Source: Bordetella genomosp. 10 (GTDB lineage: Bacteria; Pseudomonadota; Gammaproteobacteria; Burkholderiales; Burkholderiaceae_B). From it: a stretch of DNA of 64,000 nucleotides. A program made the translations under genes and the position numbers. The stretch spans positions 1,798,001-1,862,000 of the forward strand of contig NZ_NEVM01000001.1 of assembly GCF_002261225.1 (NCBI RefSeq), written 5' to 3'. Position 1 is the first letter of the stretch. The number at the start of each line of letters is the position of its first letter. The notes under the pieces were generated by a model that was given only the letters and a program-made list of their open reading frames with translations, was not told the DNA's origin and ran no database searches. Below, one piece after another: positions 11,847 through 21,430 of this stretch.

Positions 11847-12191
11847 TCAGGCCGAGGGCTGGAAAGCGATCACCGCCATGCCCGCCAGCGCGATGATCGC
11901 GCCGACGACGTCCCAGCGGGTGAGCGCCACGCCGTCGACGACCCGCAGCCACACCAGGGCGATGGCGATATACATGCCGCCGTAAGCCGCGTAGGTCCGG
12001 CCCGCGGCGCTCGGATGCAGGGTCAGCAGCCACGCGAACAAGGCCAGCGAGACGGCGGCGGGCAGCAGCAGCAAGGGGCTGCGGCCCTGCCTGAGCACCA
12101 GCCAGGGCAGATAGCAGCCGACGATTTCGGCAAGAGCCGTCACGGCGTAGAGGGCGGCGGTAAGCAGTACGTTCACGGGGATTCGTGGCAT
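11847..12191 (-). CDS. YnfA-family (UPF0060) small membrane protein
   Basis: A 114-residue protein with four hydrophobic helices, close to the usual length of about 108 residues. Recognisable stretches are [26 protein letters not shown] and [20 protein letters not shown], all highly characteristic of YnfA/UPF0060. The family is related to small multidrug resistance-type transporters and its function is poorly defined. I chose the ATG at 12191 because upstream codons are Arg-rich and non-homologous. It has no obvious operon partner. Confidence 0.9.
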   Translation of the reverse strand: MPRIPVNVLLTAALYAVTALAEIVGCYLPWLVLRQGRSPLLLLPAAVSLALFAWLLTLHPSAAGRTYAAYGGMYIAIALVWLRVVDGVALTRWDVVGAIIALAGMAVIAFQPSA

Positions 12192-12301
12192 CGAGGGGCG
12201 GGTCTGATTGTTGCGATCATAACCATGGCGTGCGCCATGCCATGCTGGACTCCACGCCTGCGCCACGCCGGGCGCTTGTCGCCATCGACGTCTCGACCTG
12301 T

Positions 12302-13990
12302 TCAAACGCCCGCGTCCTGTCCGATCAATTTGTATAAATAGGACCGGGAAATACCGAGCTGCCGCGCCGCGCGCTGTTTATTCCCCTCGCACTCGCGCAG
12401 GGCTTTTATCGCTGCCGCCCGCTGTTGCGCCCTGAGGCTTGCCGCGCCGGGCAGGCTGGCGGTTTCGGCCTGGGACGTCATGGCTACGGCGCGCGCATGG
12501 GGATCGCCGGCTTCCGTCGGCGCCGCCCCGGCGGCCGTGCGCGTCGCCTCGTTGCGCCTGAACGCATCCAGGGTCAGGGCGGCCGGACCGGAAAAAACCA
12601 GCGCTTCCTCCACACGGTGGCGCAGTTGGCGCAGGTTGCCCGGCCATTCCTGGTCGGCCAGATAGTGCGTTACCTGCGCCTCGATCGCCGGCAGGGCCCA
12701 GCCGTTGCGGGTGCAAAAAGACTGCACGAAGTGCTGGAGCAGCGCCGGCAGGTCTTCAAGGCGCTCGCGTAGCGGCGGCACCCGCAAGGTCACCCCGCTG
12801 ATGCGGTAATAGAGGTCGTGCCGAAACGATCCGGCCCGAATCAGCTCGTCCATGTTGCGGTGCGTGGCCGCGACCAGCCGGAACGAACTGCGCTTGGCGG
12901 AATGGCTTCCCAGCCGCTCCACGACGTGGTCCTCCAGCACGCGCAGCAGCTTGATCTGGATATCCGCGGGGATGTCGCCAACCTCGTCCAGGAACAGCGT
13001 CCCGTCATTGGCCATCTCCAGCTTGCCGGCGCGGCCCTGGCGAGCGCTGCCGGTGAATGCGCCGGCCACGTGGCCAAACAGCTCCGACTCCACCAGGCTC
13101 TCGGGAATCGCCGCGAGATTCATGCTCACCAGCACATGCTCGGGGCGCCCGAGGCGGTGAATCGCGCGGGCGACCAGCTCCTTGCCCGTGCCGCTTTCGC
13201 CGATGATCAACACCGGGACGTCCAGCTTGGCGACTCGCGCGATGTCGTCGCGCAATCGTTGTACTGCCTGGCTTTCGCCCACCAGCTCGGCCATCGCTTC
13301 GCGCGCGACCCGCAGGTCATCCAGTTCCTGGCGGTAGAACGCCAGTTGCGAACGCAACTGCGTCATCTCGGCCGCCATCTGGGAGACCGCCTCGGCGTCC
13401 CGGAACATCACCTGGCCCACGGCGCCGACCACTTTGCCGTTCTTCCAGATGGGGCGCCGGCTCACGACGCGCGTCACATCGTTGTCCAGCTTCAAGGGCT
13501 TGCCTATCTCGGCCTTGCCCGATTGCGCGACGATGCCCAGCCGCGAGTTGGGTATCGCCCGGTCCGCCGGCCATCCGATGGCGCCGCCCCGCGGTAGCCC
13601 GAGATAGATCTCGTGGACGGGACTCATGTACAGCATCCTGGCTTCATGGTCGGCCACGGTGATGCCCGTGTAGGGGTCGTTCAGGATCTGTTCAAGAATG
13701 TCGGCGGCGAAGGGCACGGCGACGATGAAATCCAGCAATGCGGCGCGCGGCTGCGCCGGCCGCACCAGCACGACCTCGGCGTCGCCGAAGCGCAGATTCA
13801 GTCCCATCGCGGCGCCGTCGGCGAACTCGATGGAAAACAGGGGCCGGTCCCGGGCCTCGTCCATTGCGCGCATGACCCGCTCGCGGACGTTCGCGTCTTC
13901 CAGCAGCCCCAGGGCGATCAAGGGCTCGCCCGCGCGCCGGACCAGCAGGCCCGTGTTCGCTTCGAGCGTCACCGACTGTCCTTCATTCAT
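12302..13990 (-). CDS. Sigma-54-dependent activator: PAS, AAA+, Fis-type HTH
   Basis: A 562-residue enhancer-binding protein. Residues about 95-200 resemble a PAS sensor ([26 protein letters not shown]), followed by a short coiled linker. The AAA+ core has Walker A GESGTGKE (264-271), the sigma-54-contacting GAFTGS loop (310-315) and Walker [10 protein letters not shown] (about 331-339). The C-terminus carries a Fis helix-turn-helix ([28 protein letters not shown]). It is transcribed away from the thioesterase-carboxylase operon, whose promoter is a near-consensus -24/-12 element, so it is very probably the activator of that operon. An intracellular acyl or CoA-related inducer is plausible but not shown. 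Confidence 0.93.
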   Translation of the reverse strand: MNEGQSVTLEANTGLLVRRAGEPLIALGLLEDANVRERVMRAMDEARDRPLFSIEFADGAAMGLNLRFGDAEVVLVRPAQPRAALLDFIVAVPFAADILEQILNDPYTGITVADHEARMLYMSPVHEIYLGLPRGGAIGWPADRAIPNSRLGIVAQSGKAEIGKPLKLDNDVTRVVSRRPIWKNGKVVGAVGQVMFRDAEAVSQMAAEMTQLRSQLAFYRQELDDLRVAREAMAELVGESQAVQRLRDDIARVAKLDVPVLIIGESGTGKELVARAIHRLGRPEHVLVSMNLAAIPESLVESELFGHVAGAFTGSARQGRAGKLEMANDGTLFLDEVGDIPADIQIKLLRVLEDHVVERLGSHSAKRSSFRLVAATHRNMDELIRAGSFRHDLYYRISGVTLRVPPLRERLEDLPALLQHFVQSFCTRNGWALPAIEAQVTHYLADQEWPGNLRQLRHRVEEALVFSGPAALTLDAFRRNEATRTAAGAAPTEAGDPHARAVAMTSQAETASLPGAASLRAQQRAAAIKALRECEGNKQRAARQLGISRSYLYKLIGQDAGV

Positions 13991-14019
13991 ACAACCCCCG
14001 TCCTCTGCGAGAGCGCGGA

Positions 14020-14038
14020 GTGTATTTGATGAGGACAC
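14020..14038. promoter_or_regulatory. Candidate upstream activator dyad GTGT-N11-ACAC
   Basis: GTGT at 14020-14023 and ACAC at 14035-14038 lie in the AT-richer part of the divergent spacer, about 40 bp upstream of the -24 element at 14078. Position and symmetry fit an enhancer half of a sigma-54 promoter bound by the activator encoded at 12302-13990. The dyad is short and the assignment tentative. Confidence 0.35.
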
Positions 14039-14077
14039 ATTTCTCAAGATCGCGGGTCGCTTGCTCGAACGACGACC

Positions 14078-14093
14078 TGGCATGCCCTTTGCA
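14078..14093 (+). promoter_or_regulatory. Sigma-54 (-24/-12) promoter of the carboxylase operon
   Basis: TGGCATG-CCCT-TTGCA matches the RpoN consensus TGGCAYR-N4-TTGCW. The GG at 14079-14080 and GC at 14091-14092 have the invariant spacing. With the usual distance, transcription would start near 14104, next to the ATG at 14105. The divergent gene is a GAFTGS-type activator, which strongly supports the call. Confidence 0.88.
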
Positions 14094-14104
14094 TAAAGAA
14101 GAGC

Positions 14105-14530
14105 ATGAATAACTTGTCTACCCCCATCGAGCTCCGGGGTTATTTCGGGGCGGAAGTCCCCTTCATGGAGCACATCGGCCTGGAGCCGATTTCGCTGGAC
14201 GAGAACAGTTGCCTGACCCGCCTGAGCATCAGGCCCGACCTGGTCAACAGCCGCCGCGATTTGCACGGCGGCGCGCTGATGGCGGCGCTCGACTTCACCT
14301 TGAGCGCGGCGGCGCGCGGGCATGCGCCTTTGCGCTACGGCGTGATCACCATCGACATGACCACGCATTTCTACGAGGCGGCGCGCTCCGACCTTACGGT
14401 GATCGCGCGTTGTTCCCGCCGGGGACGATCCATCGCTTTCTGCGACGGAGAAATGGTGGACAACAGGGGCGCGGTCATCGCCGTGGGCCGCGCCACGTTC
14501 AAGCTGCTGGACCTCGCCAAGGCGTCATAG
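14105..14530 (+). CDS. PaaI-type hotdog acyl-CoA thioesterase
   Basis: A 141-residue hotdog-fold protein. The family signature is LVNSRRDLHGGALMAALDFTLSAAARG, with the conserved HGG helix start and the catalytic-type acidic residue in AALD; VITIDMTTHFYEAA and RCSRRGRSIAFCDGEM follow. It probably hydrolyses an acyl-CoA and recycles CoA within the pathway. The predicted sigma-54 start point is about 1 nt before this ATG, so either the message is leaderless or translation begins at the internal ATG at 14165 (MEHIGLEPI), which has CGGAAG upstream. First gene of a sigma-54 operon running to 21415. Confidence 0.85.
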   Translation: MNNLSTPIELRGYFGAEVPFMEHIGLEPISLDENSCLTRLSIRPDLVNSRRDLHGGALMAALDFTLSAAARGHAPLRYGVITIDMTTHFYEAARSDLTVIARCSRRGRSIAFCDGEMVDNRGAVIAVGRATFKLLDLAKAS

Positions 14531-14563
14531 GCGTGCCGGGTCCTGAAGAAAAGAGGAGACATT

Positions 14564-17500
14564 TTGAAGAAAGTCCTGATTGCCAATCGTGGCGAGATCG
14601 CGCTGCGGATACATCGGGCGGCACACGACCTTGGCATCGCCACGGTCGCCGTCTACTCGGAAGACGACACCCATTCGCGCCATCGGTTTCTCGCTGACGA
14701 AGCTGTCGCGCTGGCCTCCAGCGGTCCCGCCGCCTATATCGACATCGAGGCCATTCTGGCGGCCGCGCGGGCGACCGGCTGCGACGCCGTTCATCCCGGG
14801 TACGGTTTCCTGAGCGAACGGCCGGACTTCGCCAGCGCCTGCGCGCGGGCAGGCCTGGTTTTCATCGGCCCCACGGCCGAGCAGTTGGCGCTGTTCGGCG
14901 ACAAAGGCCAGGCGCTGGAGTTGGCCCGGCATTGCAAGGTGCCTGTCATGCCGGCGACGCCGGGCGGCGCCACGCTGGACGACATCGCCCGTTTTTTCGA
15001 CGCCCAGGGCGCCTCCGGCATTGTCATCAAGGCGGTCGGCGGGGGCGGCGGCCGGGGCATGCGGGTCGTGCGCAAGCGCGAAGAGATCGCCGATGCGTAC
15101 GCGCGCTGCCGCTCGGAGGCCGCCGGCGCCTTCGGGGTGGACGCGCTGTACGCCGAACGGCTGGTCGTTCGCGCCCGCCACATCGAAGTGCAGATCGCCG
15201 GCGACGGTGAACATGTCGTGGCGCTGGGTGAACGCGACTGCACGCTGCAACGGCGATTCCAGAAGCTGGTCGAGATCGCGCCCAGTCCGGTGCTCGCGCC
15301 CGACATGCGCGAACGGATACTGGAGGCGGCCATCCGGCTTGCGCAAAAGGTGCATTACCGCAGCCTCGGCACCTTCGAGTTCCTGGTCGAGGAAGACGAG
15401 GCCGGCGAACAGGAAAGCTTCGTCTTCATCGAGGCCAACCCGCGCCTGCAAGTCGAGCACACGATTACGGAGCAGGTGACCGGCGTGGACCTGGTCAGCC
15501 TGCAGATCGGCCTGGCGATGGGGCGTGGCTTGCGGGAGTCGGGCATCGATCCCGCCGCGCCGCCCAGGCCGCGCGGTTTCGCGATCCAGGCGCGGGTCAA
15601 TGGCGAGTCCACCGATGCGCAGGGCCTGGCGCGTCCGGCGCAAGGCCGCCTGGAGCGCTTCGATCCGCCCACCGGTCCGGATGTGCGGGTCGACACCCAT
15701 GGCTACAGCGGCTACGCGCCCTCGCCGCAGTTCGACACCTTGCTGGCCAAGGTCATCGTGACCAGCCCTTCGGACGATTTCCGCGACGCGGTGCGGCGCC
15801 TGCGGCGCAGCCTCGCGGAGTTCAGGGTGGTGGGCATGCCGACGAACCTGCGGTTGTTGCGCGCCCTGGCCGAACGGGAGGATTTCGTCAGCCAGAAGAA
15901 CCATACGCGGTATTTCGAGGAGATATTGCAGGAGCTGCTGGCGGCCGCGCGGGTCATCGAGCAGAACGACAATGCGAAGTCGCTGGAAGACCTGGCGCCA
16001 TCGCTGGCGTCGGATGCCTCGGCGCGCGCCGGCGAGGCGGCGGCGGAGGATGACCCGGAAGACGGCCTGGTCGCCATCCGCGCGCCGATGAGCGGCCTGC
16101 TCGTCGAGATGCCGGCCGGCGTGGACCAGGTGGTGGCCGAGGGCCAGACGGTCTGCGTGCTGGAGGCGATGAAAATGCAGCATTCGGTCGGCGCCGCCGT
16201 GACCGGGCGGATCGTCGATCGCCGGTGCGAGGCCGGCGTGCTCGTCAGGGAAGGGCAGGTCCTGCTCGTGATGGCGCCGGCCGACGCGGACGGACTCGCG
16301 GCCGATCAGGAGCAGGAGGCCGACCCGAACACGGTCCGCGCCGATCTGCAGCGCGTGCTGGATCGCCATGCCGTCCTCTACGACGCCGCGCGGCCTCAGG
16401 CCGTGGCGAAGCGGCGCGCGCGCGGCCAGCGCACCGCGCGCGAGAACGTGGCGGATCTTTGCGATGCCGGCAGTTTCGTCGAGTTCGGCGCCCTGGCGCT
16501 GGCTGCCCAGGCCAGCCGCCGCAGCCTGCCGGATCTGATCGCCAGTACCCCGGCCGATGGCGTTATCACGGGGATAGGCAGCGTCAACGGCGCATTGTTC
16601 GCGTCGTCCCGGGCCCAGACAGCGGTGATCGCCTATGACGCTACCGTCATGGCGGGGACGCAGGGCAAGCGCAACCATGTGAAGACGGACCGCATCGTGT
16701 CTGTCGCGCAGCGCGACCGCCTGCCGCTGGTCCTGTTCGCCGAAGGCGGCGGCGGCCGCCCCGGCGACGTCGATGTGCCGTCGGTCTCGGGCCTGTGGCA
16801 GCCGGGCTTTGCCGCCATGGCGGAGCTCAGCGGCGAGGTTCCCATGGTCGGTATCGTCTCGGGCCGCTGCTTCGCCGGCAATGCGGCTTTCCTGGGCTGC
16901 TGCGACGTGATCATCGCCGACCGGTCGGTCAACCTGGGCATGGCCGGCCCGGCGATGATCGAAGGCGGCGGCCTGGGCGTCTTCCGCCCCGAGGACGTCG
17001 GGCCGGCGGCGGTGCAGTACGCCAATGGCGTCATCGACGTCCTGGTCGACGACGAGGCGCAGGCGGTGCGGGCGGCCAGGCACTATCTGTCCATGTTCCA
17101 GGGGCGGACCGAAACGTGGACGGCGCCCGATGCGCTGGCGCTGAGGGGCGTGGTGCCCGAGAACCGCGCCCGCGTGTACGACTCGCGCAAGGCGATCGCG
17201 GGCATCGCCGACGTGGGCAGCGTCATTTACCTGCGGGCGGGTTTCGGCCTGGGCATCCACACGGCCCTGGCCCGGGTGGAAGGCCAGCCGGTCGGCATCA
17301 TGGCCAACAATCCGCATCACCTCGGCGGCGCCATCGACGCCGATGCGGCCGACAAGGCGGCGCGCTTCCTGCAGCTTTGCGACGCGCATGGACTGCCCGT
17401 GGTCTCGCTCATCGACACCCCGGGATTCATGGTGGGCCCCGAGATGGAGGCGCGCGCCCAGGTGCGGCACGTCTCGCGTCTTTTCGTTGCAGCCGCCAAG

Positions 17501-17884
17501 CGCCGCGTGGCGCTGCTGGCGATCGCGTTGCGCAAGGGTTACGGGCTCGGCGCGATGGGCATGGCGGGCGGCGGATTCCGCGCGGCGGACATGACCTTGT
17601 CCTGGCCTACCGGCGAATTCGGTCCGATGGGGCTGGAGGGATCCATCCGGCTCGGCTTCAAGAAGGAGTTGGAAGCCGCCGGCGGCGAGGCAGAGCGCAA
17701 GGCGCTGTTCGACAAGCTTGTGGCCCAGGCGTACGAGAAGGGCAACGCCATCAGCACCGCGGCCGCGGTCGAGATCGATGCGGTCATCGATCCCGCCGAA
17801 ACGCGGCGGTGGATCGTGAAGGGCATCGCATCGGCCGACGCGCGGGCGGGACGGGCGCGGCGTTCGTTCGTGGACACGTGGTGA
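14564..17884 (+). CDS. Single-chain biotin-dependent acyl-CoA carboxylase (BC-BCCP-CT)
   Basis: A 1106-residue multidomain enzyme. Residues about 1-450 are biotin carboxylase (KKVLIANRGEIALRI, ATP-loop KAVGGGGGRGM, EANPRLQVEHT). About 505-577 is the biotin carrier, with target Lys537 in EAMKMQHS. About 590-1106 is a two-lobed carboxyltransferase (LFASSRAQTAVIAYD, SGRCFAGNAAFLG, NNPHHLGGAI, IDTPGFMVGPEMEA). This order matches single-polypeptide long-chain acyl-CoA carboxylases rather than split acetyl- or propionyl-CoA carboxylases. It starts at a TTG (14564) with a strong AGGAGA at 14553-14558. The next gene, a CoA-transferase, follows at once, so the likely role is to carboxylate an acyl-CoA made by that transferase. 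The acyl group is unknown. Confidence 0.92.
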   Translation: MKKVLIANRGEIALRIHRAAHDLGIATVAVYSEDDTHSRHRFLADEAVALASSGPAAYIDIEAILAAARATGCDAVHPGYGFLSERPDFASACARAGLVFIGPTAEQLALFGDKGQALELARHCKVPVMPATPGGATLDDIARFFDAQGASGIVIKAVGGGGGRGMRVVRKREEIADAYARCRSEAAGAFGVDALYAERLVVRARHIEVQIAGDGEHVVALGERDCTLQRRFQKLVEIAPSPVLAPDMRERILEAAIRLAQKVHYRSLGTFEFLVEEDEAGEQESFVFIEANPRLQVEHTITEQVTGVDLVSLQIGLAMGRGLRESGIDPAAPPRPRGFAIQARVNGESTDAQGLARPAQGRLERFDPPTGPDVRVDTHGYSGYAPSPQFDTLLAKVIVTSPSDDFRDAVRRLRRSLAEFRVVGMPTNLRLLRALAEREDFVSQKNHTRYFEEILQELLAAARVIEQNDNAKSLEDLAPSLASDASARAGEAAAEDDPEDGLVAIRAPMSGLLVEMPAGVDQVVAEGQTVCVLEAMKMQHSVGAAVTGRIVDRRCEAGVLVREGQVLLVMAPADADGLAADQEQEADPNTVRADLQRVLDRHAVLYDAARPQAVAKRRARGQRTARENVADLCDAGSFVEFGALALAAQASRRSLPDLIASTPADGVITGIGSVNGALFASSRAQTAVIAYDATVMAGTQGKRNHVKTDRIVSVAQRDRLPLVLFAEGGGGRPGDVDVPSVSGLWQPGFAAMAELSGEVPMVGIVSGRCFAGNAAFLGCCDVIIADRSVNLGMAGPAMIEGGGLGVFRPEDVGPAAVQYANGVIDVLVDDEAQAVRAARHYLSMFQGRTETWTAPDALALRGVVPENRARVYDSRKAIAGIADVGSVIYLRAGFGLGIHTALARVEGQPVGIMANNPHHLGGAIDADAADKAARFLQLCDAHGLPVVSLIDTPGFMVGPEMEARAQVRHVSRLFVAAAKRRVALLAIALRKGYGLGAMGMAGGGFRAADMTLSWPTGEFGPMGLEGSIRLGFKKELEAAGGEAERKALFDKLVAQAYEKGNAISTAAAVEIDAVIDPAETRRWIVKGIASADARAGRARRSFVDTW

Positions 17885-17889
17885 GCGCG

Positions 17890-20364
17890 ATGACGACAAC
17901 GGATGCATCGATGGCGCCGTCCGACCCGGACCGGCTGGTCCTGAATGGCCTGCGGGTGCTGGAGATCGGCAGCGGACCGGCCGTGGCCTATGCCGGCAAG
18001 CTCTTCGCCGACTTCGGCGCCGAGGTGATAAAGGTCGAGCCGGCGCAAGGCGACGAGTGGCGCAAAATGCCGCCCTTGCTGAATCCGCGCGATCCGGATA
18101 GCGAAAGCGCGCTGTTCGCCTGGCTCAACACCAATAAGCGCAGTGTCAGGGCAGACCCCGGGCGCGATGCGCGGTGGCTGGCCGAACTGGCCATCGGCTG
18201 CGACGTGGTGCTGGACGGACGCGCGCTGAGCGCGGACGCGGCGCCCGGCCCGTTATGGACCAGGGACGACGCCGGCCGCGCCGGCGACCCGATTCGCATC
18301 GATTTCACCTGGTTTGGCGCGGATGGCCCCTATAGCGGGTTTGCCGGCGCCGAATCGGTGGTGCGCGCACTGTCCGGCGCGGTCCACGGCAGCGGTCCCG
18401 TCGCGGGGCCGCCGCACATGCCGCACGATCTCCAGGTCGGCATCGTGGGCGGACTGCAGGCCTTCTCCGCCGCCATCGCCGCGTGGATCGGCCGCGCGCA
18501 AGGCAGCCGCCATTACACCTTGAGCCTGCACGAGGCCGTCTTCGGGCTCGTCGAGATGGAAGCAGGCATGGTGCAGGATGGCCGCCATCCGCTGCGCCGG
18601 CTCGGCGTCAACCGGTTCTGCAATGCGCACCCCGCCGGTATCTATGAAACGGCCGATGGCTGGATAGGGCTATTCACGCATACCTTGCCGCAATGGTCGG
18701 CGCTGTGCGCGGAGATCGGCCGTCCCGAACTGGCGGCGGCGCCGGCCTACGCCACCGGGCCGGACCGGATAAACCATGCCGACGAGATCGACGCGTTCCT
18801 GATTCCGGCCATGCGCCGGCGCACGGCCCGGGAATGGTTCGAAAGACTGGGAGCGCGCAAGTACCCTGCCGTCCTGGTGCCATCCATGGAGGAACTGCTG
18901 CGGCAGCAGGTGCACAGGGAGCGTGGCGCGTTCGCCGTCGTCGCGGCTGGCGGCGTGCGCTTCGAGGGGCCCGTCGTTCCGTTTCGGCTGGGCGCCGAGG
19001 GGCCCTTGCCGGGCGGCGAGGCGCCGCGGTTCGGCGCGCACGGCGACCTCTATCGTTCGCTTCCCCATGCCCCGCGCGCCGCCGCGCGGCGGCAGCCCGC
19101 GCCGGCCGGCAGCCTGCCGCTGGCGGGCGTGCGCATCCTGGATCTGTCCATGGGCTGGGCCGGCCCGCTGGCCAGCCGGACGCTCGCCGACCTGGGCGCC
19201 GACGTGATCAAGGTCGAGAGCATCACCTATCCGGACTGGTGGCGCGGCACCAACTTCAACGAACCGTTCTACCGTGAACGCTTGTACGAGAAGGTCAGCA
19301 ACTTCAACATGATGAACCGCAACAAGCTGGGCATCACGCTGGACCTCACTCAACCGCGGGGACGCGAGTTGCTGCTATCTCTGCTGAAGCTGTGCGACGC
19401 CTGCATCGAGAACTATTCGGCGGAAGTGCTCCCCAAGCTGGGCCTGGCTTACGACACGATGCGCGCCGTTCATCCGGGCATCGTCGTCCTGTCGATGCCG
19501 GCCTTCGGGCTCGGCAACGCATGGAGCGACACCCGCGCCTATGGCGGCACGCTGGAGCAGGCCAGCGGCCTGCCGTTGTACACGGGCCATGCGGCGCATC
19601 CGCCCGCGATGACGTCCTACGCCTTCGGCGACCCGGTCGGCGGCATGAACGCCGGCGCCGCGCTGCTGCTGGGCATCCTGGCACAGCGGGTGACGGGGAA
19701 AGGACGCCACATCAACTTCTCGCAGGTGGAGGCCATGCTGCCCATGACCGCGCCCTTCATGATCGAGCAATCGGTGGCGGGCCGCGTACCGACCCGCCAG
19801 GGCAATCGGCATCCGCTCAGGGCGCCGCACGGATGCTACCGCTGCGCGGGCGAGGATGCCTGGGTGGCGCTGAGCGTGGATACCGGCGCGGCATGGATCG
19901 CGCTATGCCGGTTGCTGGGCCGATTCGACTGGGAACAGGATGCGCGCCTGCGCGCGGCGTCCGGCCGGCAAGCCCGCTGCGAGGAGGTGGGCGCCGCGAT
20001 CGCTGCCTGGACGGCGCGCCTGGATGCCGATGCGGCGATGGCCGCCTTGCAGGCCGCCGGCATTCCGGCCGGTGTCGTCCGTCCGATGCGCGAGGTGCTC
20101 GACGACGCCCATCTCAACGCGCGCGGTTTCTGGAAAACCGCCGAACGACCCTACGCCGGGCGCTACAAGTCGACAAGTCCGCCACTGCGCGAGGCCGGTG
20201 CGCCGCTGCCTGTCGCGCGGCCCGCGCCGACGCTGGGCCAGCATACGCGAGAGGTCTTCGCGGCCTTGCTGGATCTCGACGATGCGGCAGTCGATGCGCT
20301 GGAGGCGGCCGGCGTGTGCGGCACCCAAGCCAGACCCAAGGCCAGGCGACCCTCGGCCAATTGA
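17890..20364 (+). CDS. Two-domain CaiB/BaiF (class III) CoA-transferase fusion
   Basis: An 824-residue protein made of two complete family III CoA-transferase units. The first (about 1-395) begins LNGLRVLEIGSGPAVAYAGK and has FADFGAEVIKVEP. The second (about 400-824) begins LAGVRILDLSMGWAGPLASR and has LADLGADVIKVES. A candidate catalytic Asp is present in each half (PHDLQVG and FGDPVGGMNAG). Single-chain family members are normally about 400 residues, so the fusion supplies both halves of the interlocked dimer in one chain. Start: ATG 17890, or GTG 17881, which overlaps the carboxylase stop (GTGA). It should activate an organic acid with CoA for the carboxylase upstream. Confidence 0.9.
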   Translation: MTTTDASMAPSDPDRLVLNGLRVLEIGSGPAVAYAGKLFADFGAEVIKVEPAQGDEWRKMPPLLNPRDPDSESALFAWLNTNKRSVRADPGRDARWLAELAIGCDVVLDGRALSADAAPGPLWTRDDAGRAGDPIRIDFTWFGADGPYSGFAGAESVVRALSGAVHGSGPVAGPPHMPHDLQVGIVGGLQAFSAAIAAWIGRAQGSRHYTLSLHEAVFGLVEMEAGMVQDGRHPLRRLGVNRFCNAHPAGIYETADGWIGLFTHTLPQWSALCAEIGRPELAAAPAYATGPDRINHADEIDAFLIPAMRRRTAREWFERLGARKYPAVLVPSMEELLRQQVHRERGAFAVVAAGGVRFEGPVVPFRLGAEGPLPGGEAPRFGAHGDLYRSLPHAPRAAARRQPAPAGSLPLAGVRILDLSMGWAGPLASRTLADLGADVIKVESITYPDWWRGTNFNEPFYRERLYEKVSNFNMMNRNKLGITLDLTQPRGRELLLSLLKLCDACIENYSAEVLPKLGLAYDTMRAVHPGIVVLSMPAFGLGNAWSDTRAYGGTLEQASGLPLYTGHAAHPPAMTSYAFGDPVGGMNAGAALLLGILAQRVTGKGRHINFSQVEAMLPMTAPFMIEQSVAGRVPTRQGNRHPLRAPHGCYRCAGEDAWVALSVDTGAAWIALCRLLGRFDWEQDARLRAASGRQARCEEVGAAIAAWTARLDADAAMAALQAAGIPAGVVRPMREVLDDAHLNARGFWKTAERPYAGRYKSTSPPLREAGAPLPVARPAPTLGQHTREVFAALLDLDDAAVDALEAAGVCGTQARPKARRPSAN

Positions 20365-20395
20365 TCCACTACCAGGAAAAAAAAGGAAAATCAGG

Positions 20396-21415
20396 ATGAG
20401 ACAACTCTCGAAACCGCGCCGCCGCTTCCTGGCGGGCGCCTACCGGCAGGCCTTGGCGCTGGCCGCCGCGGCCGCTTTCATCTACCCGGCAGCCGCCGCC
20501 GCGCAGCCGGGCAACTGGCCCGGCAAGCCGATACGGCTGATCGTGCCGTTCCCGGCGGGGTCGTTCACCGACACGATAGGCCGCGTGGTCGCCGACGGTC
20601 TGTCCAAGGGACTGGGCCAGCCGGTGATCGTCGAGAACAAGGCGGGCGCCAACGGCATGCTGGGCGTGTCGGAGGTGGCGCGCGCCGATCCGGACGGCTA
20701 TACCTTGCTGGTGACCAACTCCAGCAGCATCACGATCAATCCGCAGCTTTACAAGAAGATTCCCTACAAACCCAGCCAGCTCACGCCGATCACGACGCTC
20801 GTGGAGTCGCCGTTCATTCTGGTCATCAACCCGGAATGGGCGAAGAAGAACAAGATCGAAACCACGAAGGACCTGGTGGCCTACGCGCGTGCCAAGCCCG
20901 GTGAACTGACCTATGGTTCCGCCGGTCCGGGCAACGCGGCGCACTTGAGCTTCGCGATGATGGGCAATCACCAGAATTTCAAGGCTACCCACGTGCCGTA
21001 CAAGGGCGCCTCGCTTGCCGAGGTCGCGGTGCTGAGCGGCGAAATCGATTCCGTCTTCGACGTCTGGTCGGCCATTCCGCAGATCCGGACGGGCAAGTTG
21101 AAGGCCTTGGCCGTCTCGTCCGACAAGCGGGTGGCGGCCTTGCCGGACGTGCCTTCCATCCAGGAAGGCAGCGTGCCGGATTTCAACGTCATCATCTGGG
21201 CGGGCCTGCTGGCGCCGGCCGGCACGCCGGAACCGATCAAGCGGAAGCTTTTCGAGTTGACCCGGCAAGCGCTCCAGGACCCCAAGGCGCAAGCCACGCT
21301 GAGCGTCCAGGGCGAGGTGGTCACCACGGGACCGGAGGCGTTCCAGCAGCGTATCGACAAGGAAATCCGGACCTGGGGCGAAGTCATCCGGCGGGAAAAC
21401 ATCACGCTCGACTGA
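20396..21415 (+). CDS. Bug/TctC-family periplasmic solute receptor
   Basis: A 339-residue tripartite-tricarboxylate-type receptor, a family hugely expanded in Bordetella and relatives. A signal region containing KPRRRFLAG (Tat-like twin arginines) and a long Ala-rich core ends near AAAQPGNWP. Family marks are PIRLIVPFPAGSFTD, ENKAGANGMLG, DGYTLLVTNSSSITINP, THVPYKGASLAEV and GLLAPAGTP. It follows the CoA-transferase by 31 bp, with AAGG upstream of the ATG. As last gene of the sigma-54 operon it probably binds the acid to be activated. No TctA/TctB membrane partners are nearby, as is common for Bug proteins. Confidence 0.92.
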   Translation: MRQLSKPRRRFLAGAYRQALALAAAAAFIYPAAAAAQPGNWPGKPIRLIVPFPAGSFTDTIGRVVADGLSKGLGQPVIVENKAGANGMLGVSEVARADPDGYTLLVTNSSSITINPQLYKKIPYKPSQLTPITTLVESPFILVINPEWAKKNKIETTKDLVAYARAKPGELTYGSAGPGNAAHLSFAMMGNHQNFKATHVPYKGASLAEVAVLSGEIDSVFDVWSAIPQIRTGKLKALAVSSDKRVAALPDVPSIQEGSVPDFNVIIWAGLLAPAGTPEPIKRKLFELTRQALQDPKAQATLSVQGEVVTTGPEAFQQRIDKEIRTWGEVIRRENITLD

Positions 21416-21430
21416 CAGCCGCAGGCGGGC

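Noticed and set aside
14525..17908. 1127-codon open frame antisense to the single-chain carboxylase
   Set aside because: It is His/Arg/Gln/Asp-rich with no domain similarity and exactly mirrors a well-supported multidomain enzyme. It is a product of strong third-position GC bias, as are other long antisense frames (330-1859, 4559-6196, 27864-30092, 49705-51660).
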